From Gyrodactylus bullatarudis (Eukaryota; Platyhelminthes; Monogenea; Gyrodactylidea; Gyrodactylidae): a stretch of 64,000 nt of DNA. Made by a program: the position numbers and the translations under genes. The notes under the pieces were generated by a model. The model was given only the letters and a program-made list of their open reading frames with translations. It was not told where the DNA came from and made no database searches. Where the stretch lies: contig SSNU01000259.1 in the NCBI GenBank assembly GCA_012064415.1, positions 26,654 through 90,653 of the forward strand. Reading direction: 5' to 3'. How positions within the stretch are numbered: the first letter of the stretch is position 1; each line of letters begins with the position of its first letter. Positions 41,610 through 56,621 of the stretch are shown piece by piece.

Positions 41610-44600
41610 AATTGTTGTTTTATATTCAGATTTTAAAAATCCTCTTTCTGTAAACTGAGAGCAACTGAAACCTCAGGATATAAATTTTCTTTAAATCCAA
41701 CTGTAAGGAATACTGAAGGTGGATAGCCTCTATATATTTGTGTCTCGTTTTTGTCGTGTTTACCAGGAACACATCACTCTCCATGTATATAGTATATACT
41801 AAGTAGCATAGACCATGAATAGATTTGTATACATTTACTTTTGTACATTTTATGATAGACTCATTAGTTATGGTTAATCATAAAAAAGGGGTATGGAGAG
41901 GAGTCTAACTTTGATATATTATTTGCATATGTATTTGAATTAGGCTATATATACAATATCTATGCATCTACACGAGAGAATATATGGAAAAAATACATGA
42001 TAAGATTATCAAAAGTGGGATAAATTTTTCAAAAAATTAAATTATTGTCAAACCCCTCTACTAAAGTAAAGAGGCTTGATTTTATTTTTACGAAAAACCT
42101 AAAATTTCTGATTAGAAGGGGGGAATTTTAACATGTTACTGGAAATTTATAAAGGGGTAATAAAGTCAAGTTGTATTCTCTGAAATTAAGTACAGAAAGA
42201 GTATTCGGTTGCTAGTCGACTAAGCAAGCATTTATTTTTCAATTGCTTCCTCTTAATATATACCCCGTAGGAGTTGCAAGTTTTGTTGCAAGGTTAATGT
42301 CCCAAGTTTTTACTTGTTTGACCATAAATATTTTATTTTCTCATCAAAAAAAATTAGGGATGTCTCTCAAATCTGAGTTCATTGTAAAGAAAAGAAAATG
42401 TTTTTCAAATATGAAAAAAATATAAATAAATAACTGGTATTCTATTTTATTATTAATAAGTACGCTGAAAGTTGGCTATAAATCAAGGTTCTTAAGAATA
42501 GATTGATAAAAATAAATAAGCAAGTTCAAGAAAAAAAAGATTTTGCATAGGAGAGGAAAAAAATAATACCTTAGTTCATTGATTTGTCATCATCATAAGA
42601 ATCAAGAAATTTTATGAGTCATTTCCCTTACTTTTATATATATATTTTTTTAAATAAAATAACATCAGCATGCATCATCGTACATTAAAATAAACACAGA
42701 ATGTGTTGGGTGGGGGATATATGCCTCCCAGTTTGTTGAAAAATAAAATTCAGATTATGCATTCATTTCAATTTTTTGGAAAGAGTTCTCCAGAAGAATA
42801 ACGCTTGCATGTTTAGAAAGTTTTACGTATAATTTTCAATCGGAGACTTGGATTTAGGGGTGGGGGTTACTTTTAATTGTATGAAAAAAAGAACAAAGTG
42901 GGGATGGTGGTGTTGATAGTGATGAGAGAGTCAGAGTGCTAAGAGAAAAACGTTCCCCTCCCTACTAAAATTTAATGAATGAATCCAAAATTGTAAAAAT
43001 TTTTTTTTTCAAAAAAAATATCCACACTGATCTATCTGTTTGTGGAGAGATTAGTAGAAAAATACTCTTCATTTGAATAATAATAATAATCTGAGATATG
43101 TACACCTGATTCATCAATCTTCATATTTATCATTTAAGCGCCAACAGTGGAAATTATACGAATTAGTCTTTATCATCACTGAGAAAAATAGAGTTAAATT
43201 TATTCTATCCTAGAGATATATATTTAAAGGTTTTGATGAAATGACTCTTTGGTGATGATGACGATGAATTTCCGCCAATTTACAGGAAAGGTGCAATGCC
43301 TTGATATGAATGATTTTTACAATTTGCCAGTAGAAATTAGAACAAATGGTTATTCATCTGTATCCTCTTGTTGTGATGTTCATGTTTAATCATGAGTCCA
43401 TCCATCAGACCATGTTCAGGGATTATCTATTAGGTTGTGCGTTAAGTAATGGGACTGAATACAAAAATTGATGAGAAAAATGAGCCTAAAATAGAGTGTG
43501 AATAGATATTTCTGCCAAAGAATTTTTAGTTTTCTAATCCCATCAGCTAAGAATTCTTGAAATTTAGAGTTAAGAGAGTAATTGAATCCATTTTCTTCCT
43601 CATCTTCAATTTTTGACCTTTCGAAAAGGTCCTAGAGTTTTGAAAGGATGATTAGGGAGACCGAAGTTCTCAACCTGAGAAATATCAGAATAGGAATTGA
43701 ATACCCTATTCGATAGATGTAAAAAATTTAATTCATTTAAGAAAGTCTTAAAATCAAATTGAAAATGTTTAATCTACCAAATTCATTACATTCGGATTTG
43801 TGGAATAAAATCTCTTGAGAAATTATCAAGATTATAAGGGGAGATTTTAAATAATTAATTAAAATCTTTCAATTATTCTTATTGAGTTTGAATTAAACAA
43901 ATTACTTTTTTATTTCACATTTCTTTCTTTGAGTAATTGTATCAGATTTTTAATCACACAGAGTCTTTCAATTTGTTTAATAAAATATTCCTGTACGAAA
44001 AGAAATAAAAGTACAGCTAAAATAAAAAAAACCTGATGGGAAAATAAAAAATAACATGCGGTATTCTCTTATTTAGTAATGAAATTTTATGTATTTTGTT
44101 GATATAGATTTGATTCATGTTTATGGCTCCCTTCTTAAATGAAAAAAAGTCTAGAGTTTCAAGAACTTGTCTATGATTTATTCACAAAAAAACTGATTTT
44201 AAGAATTGAAATTATATAGAGATCAAAAGAGAGTTTTTCTCATTTCAAATTAATACAATAGTAGAGTTGATAGATTCTTACTCATGTTTTGTGAAAATAA
44301 GAATGAAATTATCGCGTGAAAAAGGTACGCCTTTTTCTCTTAGCGTAGACTCATCAAGATTCATTTAGAAAGAAAATAGCAATACAGGGGTTAGATAAAT
44401 AAAATTAATGTTAATGAAAATAAAAACGATGAAGAGAGCCTTGTTGAGATAATCTCTTGGAATTGCTTTGGTGAGTCCTCTCACAATCACATCACATCGT
44501 TCTCTAAACCTAGAATATGTAATGTCATTGTAATTGTTCAATAAACCAAATGAAGGTTTTCTTATCAACGCCCTTTAGGTTTTATTTGCTTGAATTTCTA

Positions 44601-46564
44601 TTTATCTTTTTCTCTGTCTTTTTAAAACATGATATAAATTATCATTAAATGCGTATAGTAATAATATCAAGCCTAAGAAAGTTGATATAGAATGATTTAA
44701 TGAGTAAAAGAGGGCCTAGATCCAAACAATCAGAAAGAGAGATAGTCTTATCAATGAAAGACATTATATCATTGAAAATTACGTATTCTTGGCAAGGTAA
44801 AAATACGATGAAATTGCGTAATATATAGAATACGCAAATTTCCCTCTACACTGAGTGAATATATAAATATTCCTCCCTATCCCCGAGTGTAGTGTAGTAT
44901 ATTACGCAATTCTAAATATTTTTCCTATTGTGTAGCAAAACTTGAATTTTCGCAAAAATAGAACAAAATGTGAAAGTTGAATTCGGAATAAAATTGAACG
45001 AATAAATCAAAAAAAGGTCTTGACAAATCAATGGGAAATTTGATAAATTACAAAAGGAATTTTGATATCTCCAATCAAATCAATCAGGAATACGCGTTGA
45101 AATATTGAAAAATGTAGGATAGATTACTCATATTTGACCTAGTTTCATAGTGGACTGGAGATAAAAAAAATAAATCTGATAGAGACTTTTGAAAAAATTC
45201 ACTTATGAGGGGTTATCAAGAGTAATAATCTCACTTAACATGCGTATTTTACGACCCCTTTATTCAAATCTATCATTTCTAACCCCTCCATTTACAGGGC
45301 TTGGTTCGTCTAGGTGTAATTTTCAGTGTAATACAATGTTTTACGATCATCCTTTTTACAAAAGAAAAATAAAATTAACGTACAAATAAAAAAAGTATAT
45401 GACCTTTTTTCGATTAATAATAAATCCACATTTCATAACGTCAAGATGGATGAGGCTATAGAAGCAATTGACATTTATATTATGATCAACCTTGAGATTT
45501 TAAATTACATCTGGGTCACAAATTGAAGAAAAGATTTAATTTAATTAAAACTCATAGATTTGGAATTTGCATGAAAACCAAGTTGCTTTTTGAGTTTCAA
45601 TGTGATCGAAAAAAACCCTAGTTACAAATTAGACAAGCAAAACAACTAAAGCAAGTTGATATGAAGAATTTTTGATCTTTAAAAAAACACCGAATATCTT
45701 TTGATGAAATGAATTCATAAGTCGATAGAGAAAAATATTTTAATCTGAAAAAATTAAGCAATTTTTGAAATGCAAAACTTGAGGGCTCAAAATTTTTTTT
45801 TCAAAAATTTGAAGCATCAAAATTCTGAATTTGGCCATTAGAAGATTCGAAAAGAAATTTGAAATGAATTAGTCAGACCTTCTATGACCTAATTCAAAAT
45901 TTCTTTTCTAATGCTTATCAAACTCCGAATTCGATTTGTAAAAAAATCATCAGATAATTTGATTGAAAAATCTATTTTTCTCAAAGGCACTCAAAATTTC
46001 CAGACATTTCCGTGCTTTATCAAGGGCGTGATACTAAAACAGAAGATTTCATGTTTCTCCAAGATATTTTTCCGAATTGAAATTGCATTCATAAAGATTT
46101 TCAGTGTCAATTTCTAAAATAATATTTTACAGATATTAATCCTGTCAAAATCTTCAACAAAACTATTACTAGCAGTTGTCAAGGTTTTTAGTTGGTTCTT
46201 GCAACTTGTACATTTTATTTATGACAGTGAATAAATTCTACACGTCTCTAGTCCTAGAAGAGAAGTTTTGATGGAAAGGAGCCTAGAGACTTTGAAAAAA
46301 AGTTTGTTACCTTGCCAAAAGAAGTTTCTGCTAGGTACTTCACAGATATGAGCCAGAACATTGATCTTGAATAAACAGAGTTTTGATTAGACTTAATTGA
46401 TATAAAGCTAGTTATTTATGAGGATGGAAATTTATGAGTCTTGTAAATTTCTCAAATTTTTCATCACAACTCAAATTTGATCAAGATATTTTTGAATCTA
46501 GATCATAAGGCCCACTTTCACGATCTTTAGAAAAGTTTTTTGAGGAAAATGATGGCATATTTGA

Positions 46565-47035
46565 CATCTTGAGTTATCTCCATTTTTTTGAAGTTTAAGT
46601 TGAAAATATTTGCAGATTTCAAAGTGAGAGAATGAACCAAAGTTAATTTCTAGGATCACAATAATACGAAGAAATCAAATATGCTGAACTAGATTTTAAG
46701 AATCACCTAATCATCGTGTGAAAATTTTCGATGATTCAAGATCGCTGAAATAAGACGTATTCATCAAACATAATCGATTTTTTTGTCTTATTGTGATTCT
46801 AAAAGTCAACTTTTGATCACTCTCATACTTTGAAATCAGCTCAAAGTTCAAAAAAATGGGAATTTGGTGCTACCTCAAGATTTCAAATTTGCCGTATTTT
46901 CCTTAAAAATCGATCCTAAAAATCTCAATATCAAATCAATATTTCTTGGAAATTTCTTATTCTTCAAATGGTGAAAAAGTGACTTGTAAATGCTAAAATT
47001 GAAATTTTCCAATTTCATATCAACAAACTTTAGAT
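46565..47035. repeat. Dispersed repeat, family R300 (palindromic copy)
   Basis: A piece containing AAGTTTAAGTTGAAAATATT (46590 on) is inverted near 46830-46855 (GCTCAAAGTTC). The block then runs to TTTCATATCAACAAACTTTA, the family end. Moderately diverged. Confidence 0.65.
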
Positions 47036-50000
47036 TCTAATGTATTTTCTAGTTAATGTGTTCTTGAGGGATGAAAAGTGAAATTGATGATGATTGTGAT
47101 TAGCTTACTTATAACTTTAGGCTGATAAAACTGAAACAAACTGTTATATGAGTCATTTTAAAGAAAAAAAAGAAAAATTTCCCTAATATTTTTACCAGAT
47201 CCCCGGAAAAATAACACCATATACATAATAATGTATATTAATCAGAATACAAAAAATGAGGATAAAATTTCTTGTTTTTTTTCCTTTCAGAAGAAGACTA
47301 AACGCATTGGCAAGTATAATTTACACACATTTATTACCAATAATAATAATAATATATAACATGTATTATTATTGCCCTCATAATATCGGAGTGATGACCT
47401 TGGAAGCTTATAGAAATTTTACACTAAACTATTCCAATATATTCTACACTAATTTAACCTCAATCCACAGCTATGGTTATCATTTTATCAGTGTTTCCTT
47501 TTTTTCTGATCACAATTTTGTTATTCTTCTTAGGCATAGTTTATGATGATCTTGCCATACAAGATTTTCCTTTCTTTATTTATTATTTTCCATGTAATAT
47601 ATAATTTTACATGGTTCATATGCATTCACCAAATTCTCTGTATCTCTGTATGTTAGGATAACATTGGATAAATACTTGAAAAATAAGAAAATTCCCCTTT
47701 AAAAAAATAGTTAATCTGATCAGAATCGATAAGAGGTTATTAAGTCTTAAATTAAAACATTATTATTCAAGAAAAACTCTTGTTTTCAGCTACGAAATCA
47801 GAACTAAAAGGCTATGGTGTTAATTCTACATTCTACTTGGATTATTTGTAAAATGTAAAACTCACTCTTTTACGCTGATAAAAGTTTAAAAATAACATGA
47901 TAATCATGAAATAGACCGTAAAATGAATCGTTTGAAAGCATTGAAAGTATTTTTTTAGAGCAATGAAACCATCAGAGTAAAGATTTCTCGAATAACTATG
48001 AAAATATATTTAAAATTTGGATTAAAATCTTAAATTATCAGGTAAAAATATGAGAAAATACTCTCAGAATATTTCAAATGATCTTTATGTCAAATCTGAA
48101 TAATCTGGTTTGGTGTTGATCAAACTATTCAAGATTAGCTCTTCTCATAAGTATTTTTATGATAAAAAAATTAATATTTCCCTCTTTTTACGTCAATAAC
48201 CGAATTTAATATCGAGTATTTCTGAACTATCGTCTTAAATAACATAATGGGTTCTTTGCAAAAGGGAACGCTGCTGAGGATTATTGAGAAATTTAACTTT
48301 TGGTCACTTCTACTTGGTATCATAGCAGGGTATCTTAATTGAATTAGAATTACATTTTATTTAGAAAACAGAAAAAGTGGCAATTTGTTTTTCTGGGAAA
48401 AAGGATGACATCAAGTTTCTATCCATGACATTAATAGATACTTTTTGTATAAAAATCTGACAAAATGATCATACTTTTTTCAATATGCTGGTAAGGGAAA
48501 CTGTTGAATGAATGGATGTCAAATTTTAAAAAAATAACCAAAAAGCACTTAAAATGAATCCTGAAATGATAACATGAGCTACATAGAAAAATTTGTTTTC
48601 ATTTCACCGTAAAATTTTTTCATTGAGTTTAATTAATTTAGAAACTATGAACTAAAATTTCGCTCGGTGAAAGAAAAATCCCAAATTAAGAGTCAGTCAA
48701 AGACCTTGGGATCACTCTCTTGGCGATTTGAACAAACCATTTATTGTCAATCCCTACTATGAGATATTCACTGAAAGACTCTTTGATCTCTGAGAGTGGA
48801 ATTTCAAAAAATCGTACATTCTATTTTCTTGAAAATTTTCCTATTTTATCGAAAACGAGTAATCTTTAAGCTGTCCTAACTTATTAATAGATAATTGAAT
48901 AAATCATAGTTCATTCGAAAGAATATTAGTTTTTTTTCAGAAAAGGGGTTAATTATCCATTTTTTGATTCTTTAAAACAGAGTTATAAGCTCAAGAAAGT
49001 TACCTAGATGACTCAAATTAATCCAATTTCGGCAGCTTAATTCTTTCGAAAAAGTAACCCCCCTCTTAATAAAGAATTTGTAATGCAGTGTTTGATTTGA
49101 GTTGAGTTCAAAATATAAATTCATGTTAATTTCCGATTAAAATGAAAGGATGATTAGAAATCCAAAATTTTCCAGTTTCAATTTGTAAGGGATGAATGTC
49201 AGTTTTGCTCTTGACAAAGAACTATCCTGCATTTCGAATAACAAAAATACTCTAGACAGGCCCCTATTTGTTTACAATTTCTTTCTCAGTACATTCTGAC
49301 GTACTCTCTCCTTTTTATTCTTTATTTTTTTCATACAGAATTAGCCAAGTCTCAGTACCATACTGCATAAAAAACATTTGTTTGTAATTTTTATGCATTG
49401 AGAATCTTGATGTATCATACCTTATAATACTGAATTGTCAATTTGACCTAATTCTCCTCTCAAGTAATGAGAAGGAGTTGTGTAGTAAAACAAAGTTTAC
49501 GCATGGTGCATAGTGAATTAAACGAAGAGACCTACCATGGTAAACATTTTTCATCACTTCAAACAAAGATTTTTTATACATAAGATAAATGAGTACAATC
49601 ATGTTACTTTAAGGGATACCCAATTGAACTAACTAGCAACGTTGACAACAACTAGAATTACTAATGATATATATTTATATTTAAAATAAACTCTGAGAAA
49701 AATTCGATTGACTCTTGACTAACAAGAATCTGCTTGAAAATACCTTGTTGATCATTATCTAATTAGTAGGGCGGTCACAGAATAGCATGAGTAATTTATT
49801 CTGTTGGTTAGGGTAGAATATTGAGTCTTTACGTCTAATCAGACATTTAATTATGGAATGAATGAAGTTGAAATAATATCCCAAGCTTGAAAATTTTGCT
49901 CGGACCAATTTAGAGCTCTCAGACTAGGCTTCATTACGAGATTGAGTTACCATTTATCTGACATGGGCTTAAAAAAGTGAAGATTCCTGATGCTTAAGAA

Positions 50001-50834
50001 TGTCAATTTCATAATTCTCATGAAAATTCTAGTAACATATCGAAAATCGCTCTACTAATCAGATATTTCAAACACTTTCAGACTTCTCTTTAAGACTTGA
50101 TGATATTTTTTTAGATTAGTATGATAGAATGAACCACATCACAAGGGAAGATATGAATATGACTCAAAAAGTTGATTGGATTCCAATAATATTATAACAG
50201 TGATGGTATAATTAGAATTCAGGATAACTTTCTCATTTCTGCATAAAACACTCTGACCCAATGTAATTTTTATGACTTATAAATAATTATGATGTCCTAT
50301 AATTTGATAAATTACTTTTTTATATACAGGGATCTAATAAAAAAGACATAGAGAAAAAGCTCTTCACCAATCATTAACAAATGACAAGCAATTAGAGTTG
50401 ACCAAGAGAGGAAACCCATCTTTTATTGAGCCGGGTGCGTTGGTGAAAAATGTTTCCTCACAATAACCTGTATTTGTTAACGGTTGGTCGTACATATTTC
50501 AAAACAATAAGGAATTTTAAGCTATGGAGGTGATAAATTACTCTTAATATCCGCTTACAAACATGAATAAGTTGTGTTTTCCTCAGGACAGTTGTTATTT
50601 GTCATTGGAAAATGTATTCAAGGTTTTTTGAAAAAAAATCAATGTAAATTTTGCATAAAAAATTAAATGGTGCTTCAGAGAAATCGATTAAACTGAGGAG
50701 AATCCTCCAAACTGAAATTTTTGATTGAAACAAAGTGAGATTTAAACTGGGAAAGTAAGCAGCCAATCTAGGATTAAATAAGATTCCAGTAAAATTGGGT
50801 TTGATTGGAACAACAACTAGCTAGTGATCTTTTG

Positions 50835-51240
50835 GGAAAAATTTGGAGACATTTTGAATTTCGAGCTGGCGCAATTTCTTCATTTTTTGTGTTGAAAATT
50901 TTTGTTGATATCAAGGTATGAGAGGAATCAAACGTTATTTTTCAGGATAATCATTAGACAAGTAAAATAGTTATTCTTTTTGAAATGATCTTAGTCTGAT
51001 TCCTCTTTACGCCTTGAAATCAACAAAAATTTTCAACTTGAAGTTTGAAAAATAAAGAAATCGCACCAGCTCGAAATTCAAAAAGTCTCCAAATTTTTCC
51101 AAAAATATTTTTTTCTTAAATCAGTGAAAGTGAACCTTTTGAATCGGTTACCAAAAATTCTTTAGAAAATTTTGATACCTTGATGAAAAAATGAGACTTT
51201 TGTAAAAATTATAAATTTTCAAATTCATCGAGAATAGCTT
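50835..51240. repeat. Dispersed repeat, family R300 (palindromic variant)
   Basis: The arms around TTGAAAATTTTTGTTGAT (50892) and ATCAACAAAAATTTTCAA (51029) are inverted over about 100 bp, including GAATTTCGAGCTGG near 50859 and its inverse near 51078. The right end, AATTCATCGAGAATAGCTTT, matches the start of the 15.0-kb copy in opposite orientation. Confidence 0.75.
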
Positions 51241-51929
51241 TAGTATTATTAAAAAATATTTGAGTAAGAAAAGTTAAAAATTCTCGTGAGTTGACTGGAG
51301 AAAAATAAGTTTATCCTATTCAAGTAAACTAAAATTTTTATCATAATTTATCGAATGAAGAAAATAATTGTTAGATTTCTATATACAATTCTCACCAAAG
51401 AATGAGACAAAATGTTTTGGGTTTAATTTTTTTTGAAAGAAAGAGGCCTGGCAGATGGTTTTCTTCTGTTAACAAACACATTACCACAAATACATTCTTT
51501 CTATGCCATACTTGTACAATTGAGGTTATCTGTTAAGGTTTTTTATTATTAACAATTCACTTATGGTTAACCTTAGATTTCACTCATGCTACAAGTCCCT
51601 GTGTCCAAATCCAAGTGTAGGATGAATATGTATGCTTTCTTATGCCAAAATATCTTTCATGAGCTTTCTTCTTTTCAATGTGTCATTTATAAAGAAGTTG
51701 AATGAATAAATGGGAACTCAGTGTTGTTTATCAGGAAAAATCTCGTAAAATCTTTCTTATCCATAACTGTTAATTTGAGCGTAATACGGACAACCTATTC
51801 TAATACTCATGAACCTTATACTTGTTTGAACACTCACAAGGCCAATTAAAATTCCGATCAAAATGGTGAAACTGTCGAAGATTTGCAGGTGATATTCAGT
51901 TTTCTTGTTTAATTCTGATCCTGAATATT

Positions 51930-52175
51930 TCTTCCGACCACACTCCGACTTTCAAATCAATCAAAATTTTTCAGTTCGAAATTCGAAAACTTCGGATTTT
52001 GGCGCTAAATCGAAGTTTAAAAAATGACCTTATTCTTCATAAAAAGAATTTTATTTTTCAAACGGTAAAAGTAGGCAACAATCTTTAAAATGTTCGAATT
52101 CTTGATTAAAAAATTGAGATTCCTGTAATAATCATAGATTCCCAACATCATATCAATTAGCTTTATTTTTTTAAC
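51930..52175 (-). repeat. Dispersed repeat, family R300
   Basis: On the plus strand it runs from CCGACTTTCAAATCAATCAA through AAAAATGACCTTATTCTTCAT to CCCAACATCATATCAATTAG, the reverse of the 58.4-kb copy. Confidence 0.7.
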
Positions 52176-54399
52176 TCCTCCCTTAAATAGAACGGAAATA
52201 AAAACCTGTTCAATAAATTATCTAGTAGTTTTAATTTTAGCATACAAAATGAATTAATTCTCAACATGAATATTCATCTGTCTGATACAATACCGGTAAT
52301 GACCTATTTTATCCAAATTTTTTCACCATGAAACTAATAATTATTAATACTTGCACCCGTATAGTTCAATAAAAAAGTATAATTTTTACACGATACATTC
52401 TTGGATTGGGAATGTATATATGACAACTGCTGATGATCCCTCCAAATATTCATAGTGTCTATTCTAAAGGGAGTTGATAATTAATTCGTTAGGGCATGAA
52501 AATTATGAATCATGTATAATGAGAAATAAAATATTTAAGGGGAGTGGTACACTAGTTGAGAAACGAGGTCATACATCAAGTTCCCAACACATATATTCCC
52601 TACTTGTATCTCTTTTGTTGCGAATCTTTGAAATAATAATAATAAAAAATATGAAAAGAATAGAACCAAGTATCATATCATCGTATAACGACGACGATGT
52701 CAGTATTTGGGCCTTGATAAAAACAAATCAATGTAAGTATAAATGAATTTTTATTATTGTATATTTGTTATATGACAGCCCATCAGTTTATCAGAATAAA
52801 GAAAGGTTAAAGAATCTTATTCATGTCCAAGGGAGGGAATCTGTTGATTTGTTACAAGTCAGAGTTCAAAGGATAAACTGCGTTTATTAATTCAAGGATT
52901 TATTTCTTCAATGACTTAAAGAGAAATTTTGAATATTTATCTGAATAAACCTTTGAGCTAATTGATTGTATGAAGTAGGGAATGTCTCAAACAAAATTTT
53001 TAGAGCGATAATCCGGTTGACGAAAAGCTGATATATTGGTAGAAAGAAAAAATTATAATTAATTCATCTCAGGTAGTTTGATTATAAACTTTATCAGAAT
53101 CCGTATTGTTCAAGATATTTATTAATTAAAGATCTATTGGCCAGTCATCTTAAGGTCCTTCTTGTAAGGTATCTCATATAGCTAGGAATCATCAAATGAG
53201 ATTCAATTTTTAGGTAGGTTCTAGTTAGAATTAGAATCGTAATTTTAAATACATCCACTATTTTTTCGTCAAAGTTTAACATTCAAAATCTTTCTTAATT
53301 TAAGATTAAACATACCAAGATTAGAGAATGTCTAATAGAGAAATTATTAATAAAAAACCAATTAAATGATAAGTGATCGATAAAGCTAGTTGATATGAAG
53401 ATGAGATTTTACTAATTTTATAAATATTTTTCGAATCTAACAATGAAATAGACCTATAAGTTGTTAAAAAAGAAAAAAATAGGCTATTTATTCATTTCAG
53501 AAAAACTTTTTAAACAAAAAATCCAAATTAGGCTATATAAAAGTTCCTGAGTTTTAAATCAAACAGAAATCTCTCAACTTTCTTTTTATGAGTAATCTGT
53601 AGAAATATTCTCAAAATAGAAGTTAATCTGCACGTAAAAATGTTCAAGATTAGTGATTGAAAAGTATCATAAACCCTGTAATGAAAAGAATTTAGAAATG
53701 TCTCATTGAATTAAATTTCAGTAATTTTCTTTATTAGCTTTCCACCCTAGAAAGAGGTTAATACAAATTTAAAATAAATGTTCTCTTTGTCTTTAGTTGA
53801 AAGCCTGTCTCTTATGCATAAATAAATCTATTTGGAGGTCAAACGAAGAAATTGAAAATTAACTGAGAGCTCTCTACAATGCATCAGAACGAAGGATAAA
53901 TAAAATCCTACATCATCCTACGAGTGTTTAATACTTTCTTAGTCCCCGTTTTCTTATCCTTATGTAGACGTAAAAGAGGAGAAGTAATTTATTTTTAATA
54001 AATATTTTTTTTCTTCGAAAATGCATACGATAGTTTAAAAAAATATCCACATTAATCTATCTATCTGGGGTATTTATGTATTAAAAATGGAAAAAAATTA
54101 TATCTCCTCTGACAGGCCCTGCATAATTTGTGAAAATATATAGAGAGAAGAGAAGAGTCCTACACATATAGAAAAACTATTTCCAATTTTGTACAATTAA
54201 TGCAAAATCTGTTAGATGAATCTATACGATAAAAAAGGCATGTAGAGGCATATACGCATACTTTAGCATATATGGAGTGTGGGGTAAGTTTGTTTCTCTT
54301 ACAGCCATGACATGTATATCAAAAAAATATTAAAATTAATTTTAAATATTTAGAGTAAGAAAGATGAATGATTAATCTTTCAGGGTTATGTTTGAAGTG

Positions 54400-54900
54400 A
54401 AGCTAATTGAAATGAAGTTGGGAATCTATATGATTTTACAAACATTTTCCCGATTATTTTGATTATGAGGCCCACTTTTGAAATAAATGTTAAACTTGGA
54501 AGTTAGAGAGTGGTCAAAAGTAGACAGGGAAACTGTTTATTTCCATGAAATATTTACTAGGCTGCCAACTCCAACTTGGAAAGATATTGGCAATCTTTGA
54601 ACGAATGAAAAATATTGTTCCCACTCAGAGTTTGTCTTTTTATGCTTTGTGAATTTGAAGTATAACCCGAAGTAAATCTAGTTGACATGAAGATGAGAAT
54701 TTACTATTTTTACGAAAAAACTCAATATATTTTTCCGGATAGATAGAAAAAGATTCATTTCACAATCAAATGAGCCCATGAGATGTGGAAAAAAATTTCC
54801 AAAAAATCTGAATGCCCCAATTTCCTACTTTTTTGACCTTCGAGCTCAAAATCGATTTAAGAAATTCAAATCTGATATTTCGGATCATCATTAGACGAAG
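54400..54900 (+). repeat. Dispersed repeat, family R300 (partial)
   Basis: The start AAGCTAATTGAAATGAAGTTGG and the segment GAAGTTAGAGAGTGGTCAAAAG match the family, with an internal deletion. A second partial copy starts near 54676 (CTAGTTGACATGAAGATGAG). Confidence 0.55.
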
Positions 54901-56444
54901 AATTCAATAAAATATGAGAGAAACTGACAATTTTCAAGAAAAAGTTAAACATATAAATTTTGGGTCATTCCCCTTCGTGATAATAATAATAAAAATTTAG
55001 ATCGGTCGAATTTCCATAATAATGAAGAATTTCTGTGAACTTTTGCCAAATTTGCACTTTTTATTTAATCTTTTGTCTATCCTACGGTTTGTGAATACAC
55101 TGATTACGAATCTACAATTGTTTAAATGCAAATATTTCGAGTTCAGGAGTTTGCATATTTGAATTCTAAAGGGATGATTACTCGATAAAAGTTATCTTTT
55201 TATCTATCACCTTGGGAAATAGGTTTTCAAAAAAAATTTTTAAACAATAATTGAAGTTTCTTTGAATTAGTATAGCACAAGTTTGACGAATGAGATTTTT
55301 GCGTTTTTCCAGGAAATTAATAAATTTCCTATCGAATGGGTAGTATTTTTTGAGGCTTAGATTAACAATAATGATTTGCTAAAACAATATGTGATAGAGA
55401 CAACCCAGTGGGACTTTGAGGGTTAAAAATTAAAATATTAATCAGCTATTCAATCGATCACAGTTTTACGATTTTGCTGTTGACGACAACCTGATATTTC
55501 ACTTCAACTAGAAGGTATTTGCTAGTTTCGATTTTAAAGTATAATTATTATTTCTTCTAAATATCTATCCATTATAAGTAAAAATTAAGGAATCAAACTT
55601 TTTGTGTGTTTGATTTATGGGAAAATATTCGAAAAAGTTTGTTAATAAGTTCCTATTAACTCGTTAAAAGTCTGTCAATCATGTGTATGACTATAGACCA
55701 AATTTCGTTTTTTATGCTCACATCTTATACAGTAGAATGTGTTTCCCACTCGTCAAGAGTTATTATCGTTGAATATTTTCTTTCATGTTTAGCCACACTA
55801 GACATTTACTCCTGAAAAGACACTTGAAACTAGTGTCTTATTCGAAAGTTATTCCAATTTGACTGAAAGAAACATCAGTTCTCTTATTGTTTGAAATTTA
55901 TTCTTTATTTATTTCTCTATAGCCAAGTTTCTAATCTATTGAGGGAAAGGTGGTATTCCGTGAAATGTATGGAGGTTCGTATTGTTGTTTACTTTGAAAA
56001 TATCTTTTTGTTTTCAAACCAAGAACAAATGTTTTTAAATAACTCTGAATACTCAATAAAATGAAATTAAAAATAAATTAGTATCTTTTATTTGATATCT
56101 ACTATATAGTAGATAGACAGTTATTTAAATAAAATAACGCAATGATTTACATTTTTACCACTTAGTTTTCAAAAGCAACATTTATAAATCAAATTAAAGA
56201 ACAAAAAAGTTTTGACTTATATCTATCAAATTTCAGATATCTAATTAGTAGTAATGTAGGAATGTGAAAAACAAATCAAAAAATCCTTTTGATACCAGGA
56301 TAAGTTAGTAAATTTTTTCAGATCTGAACGGTGGTATTATTCCTTTTTATGGATCAAAGTTTTAACATGAATGGTAATTTCAAGGATATTATTGGGGATT
56401 TACTTACAAGTAGATACATAGATAAATGAATATTAATAACTCAC

Positions 56445-56621
56445 AATTTTTCCAAGGACATTGCTCAACTCGTAAAAGTTGAAATTCTTATTCTCAAAAT
56501 TGATGCCAAATAAATCACTTGTCGTCAGGGGTATTGAAACTGATGTTGTCGTCGACGGTTGTATATGAGAAGTAGGTGTTTTGGGTGAATTTATCATGTG
56601 TTGGTAATCTTCTGTGGACAT
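56445..56621 (-). CDS. Putative alternative first exon of the bZIP gene
   Basis: From ATG 56621 the frame reads MSTEDYQHMINSPKTPTSHI, then a Ser/Thr-rich stretch and FYELSNVLGKI, and ends at donor ATT/GTGAGT. The exon's last residues (SNVLGKI) and donor context (ATTGTGAGTTA) resemble the end of the main bZIP coding exon (SNVLDQLISY, ATTGTGAGTTA). That suggests a paralogous first exon of the same gene, used from an upstream promoter. However, its donor is in phase 0 while the 38.2-kb exon needs phase 1. A missing exon or an indel in the A-run before the donor would have to explain this. An independent gene is possible. Confidence 0.45.

Larger units (their letters stand above)
41610..56444. 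other. ~15 kb without recognisable genes, probably upstream or intronic sequence of the bZIP gene
   Basis: There are no convincing exons on either strand. Scattered copies of the R300 repeat occur at 46.6-47.0, 50.8-51.2, 51.9-52.2 and 54.4-54.9 kb, with fragments near 45.65 and 53.4 kb. If the exon at 56.5 kb belongs to the bZIP gene, this is one long intron and may hold enhancers. A plus-strand frame at 52474-52746 ends at a GTAAGT but has no motif. Confidence 0.5.

Noticed and set aside
52474..52746. 90-codon ORF ending at GTAAGT as an exon
   Set aside because: There is no recognisable domain, no acceptor partner and an A/T-driven composition. It is too weak to list as a gene.
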